Shown: positions 63,660-64,000 of the stretch, one piece after another
How the letters are laid out: the number at the start of each line of letters is the position of its first letter
Numbering within the stretch: position 1 is the first letter of the stretch
From: Streptomyces sp. CB02009
Lineage (GTDB): Bacteria; Actinomycetota; Actinomycetes; Streptomycetales; Streptomycetaceae
DNA length: 64,000 bases
Assembly (NCBI RefSeq): GCF_001905825.1
Contig: NZ_LIVV01000001.1
Location: forward strand, 1,378,379-1,442,378
Reading direction: 5' to 3'
Made by a program: the position numbers and the translations under genes
The notes under the pieces: generated by a model
The model's input: only the letters and a program-made list of their open reading frames with translations
Database searches by the model: none
What the model was told of the DNA's origin: nothing

Positions 63660-64000
63660 TCAGGCCGTGACCGTCAGGAGGTCGACGACGAAGACGAGAG
63701 TCGAGCCGGCCGGGATCAGTGGTGACGGCGACTGCTTGCCGTAGCCGAGGCGCGGGGGAACGATGATCTCGCGCCGTCCGCCGACCCTCATTCCCCTGAT
63801 CCCCCGGTCCCAGCCCTTGATGACCCTTCCGCCGCCCACGGCGAATTTGAAGGGCTGTCCGCGGTCCCAGGAGGCGTCGAATTCCTTTCCGGACGCGAAG
63901 GTGACTCCGACGTAGTGAACCTGGACGACGTTGCCCGGCTTCGCCTCGGGGCCTTCCCCGACGACGAGGTCCCGGACGGTCAGCTCGGTGGGAGGAGCGC
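63660..64000 (-). CDS. FKBP-type peptidyl-prolyl isomerase (partial, cut by window edge)
   Basis: The minus strand encodes an FKBP domain up to its stop at 63660: VQVHYVGVTFASGKEFDASWDRGQPFKF, then GRVIKGWDRGIRGMRVGGRREIIVPPRLGYG and the end LVFVVDLLTV. The start lies beyond the right edge. Cytoplasmic-type short FKBPs in Streptomyces catalyse Xaa-Pro isomerisation during folding. The visible active-site residues (Tyr, Asp, Trp, Tyr, Phe pattern) are present. Confidence 0.95.
   Translation of the reverse strand, partial: APPTELTVRDLVVGEGPEAKPGNVVQVHYVGVTFASGKEFDASWDRGQPFKFAVGGGRVIKGWDRGIRGMRVGGRREIIVPPRLGYGKQSPSPLIPAGSTLVFVVDLLTVTA

Noticed and set aside
1..64000. tRNA or rRNA genes
   Set aside because: No cloverleaf with GTTCRANNC-type arms or conserved rRNA stretches recognised by eye; a tRNAscan run would be decisive.

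Overview
The window is high-GC actinobacterial DNA and almost certainly Streptomyces. The signs are GC-biased third positions, GTG and TTG starts, many 4-bp start/stop overlaps, CsbD, DUF3040, DUF5133 and DUF805 proteins, a SpoIIE-type PP2C phosphatase, STAS anti-sigma-antagonist proteins, and a secreted GH18 chitinase behind paired TGGTCYAGWCC boxes of the DasR type. No rRNA, tRNA, CRISPR array, transposase or replication origin was seen.

Left part (1-13.5 kb): housekeeping and stress genes. These are the start of a YihY/BrkB-like membrane protein, a PAP2-diacylglycerol kinase fusion, DUF3040 and CsbD proteins, a GAF-PAS-GAF-SpoIIE phosphatase, a STAS-like protein, and a STAS protein with a C-terminal domain that looks like ADF/cofilin. 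They are followed by a tightly coupled four-gene glycosyltransferase block, a second CsbD and a small cupin.

Centre (about 13.6-52.5 kb): one hybrid NRPS-PKS biosynthetic gene cluster, all on the + strand and closed by a perfect 16-bp terminator stem at 52471-52506. It starts with an FAD-dependent oxidoreductase and a Rieske oxygenase. Four megasynthase genes follow. P1 is formyltransferase-A(Gly)-PCP, KS-DH-ACP, KS-AT. P2 is DH-KR-ACP, KS-DH-ACP, KS-KR-ACP. P3 is KS-DH-like-ACP, KS-AT. P5 is DH-KR-ACP-AONS. The adenylation pocket reads as glycine and the N-terminal formyltransferase keeps its Asn/His/Asp residues, so the starter is probably (N-formyl)glycine. Six KS domains are served by only two in-line AT domains (malonyl type, GHSLGE and HAFHS), and both AT modules are split between proteins at the AT/DH border. 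The chain is probably released by a PLP-dependent alpha-oxoamine synthase domain, giving an amino ketone. Between the two halves of the last split module lies an AlkC-type DNA alkylation glycosylase (HEAT repeats plus Ig-like domain), overlapping its neighbours at both ends. Downstream are a 100-aa unknown protein, a histone-deacetylase-fold amidohydrolase, a type II thioesterase and a 14-TM exporter. The working model, which is inference, is an N-protected amino polyketide that damages DNA by alkylation, with AlkC for self-resistance, the deacylase to unmask the amine and the MFS pump for export. I do not recognise the exact cluster.

Right part (52.5-64 kb): small accessory genes. They include two VOC proteins, a TetR repressor with paired TACC-N3-GGTA palindromes nearby, a RibD-C/DHFR-like reductase, an ABM-domain monooxygenase, a second DHA2 MFS pump, a SUKH protein, the CBM2-FnIII-GH18 chitinase, DUF5133 and DUF805 proteins, a hypothetical protein and an FKBP prolyl isomerase cut by the window edge. 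There are also two probable gene remnants.
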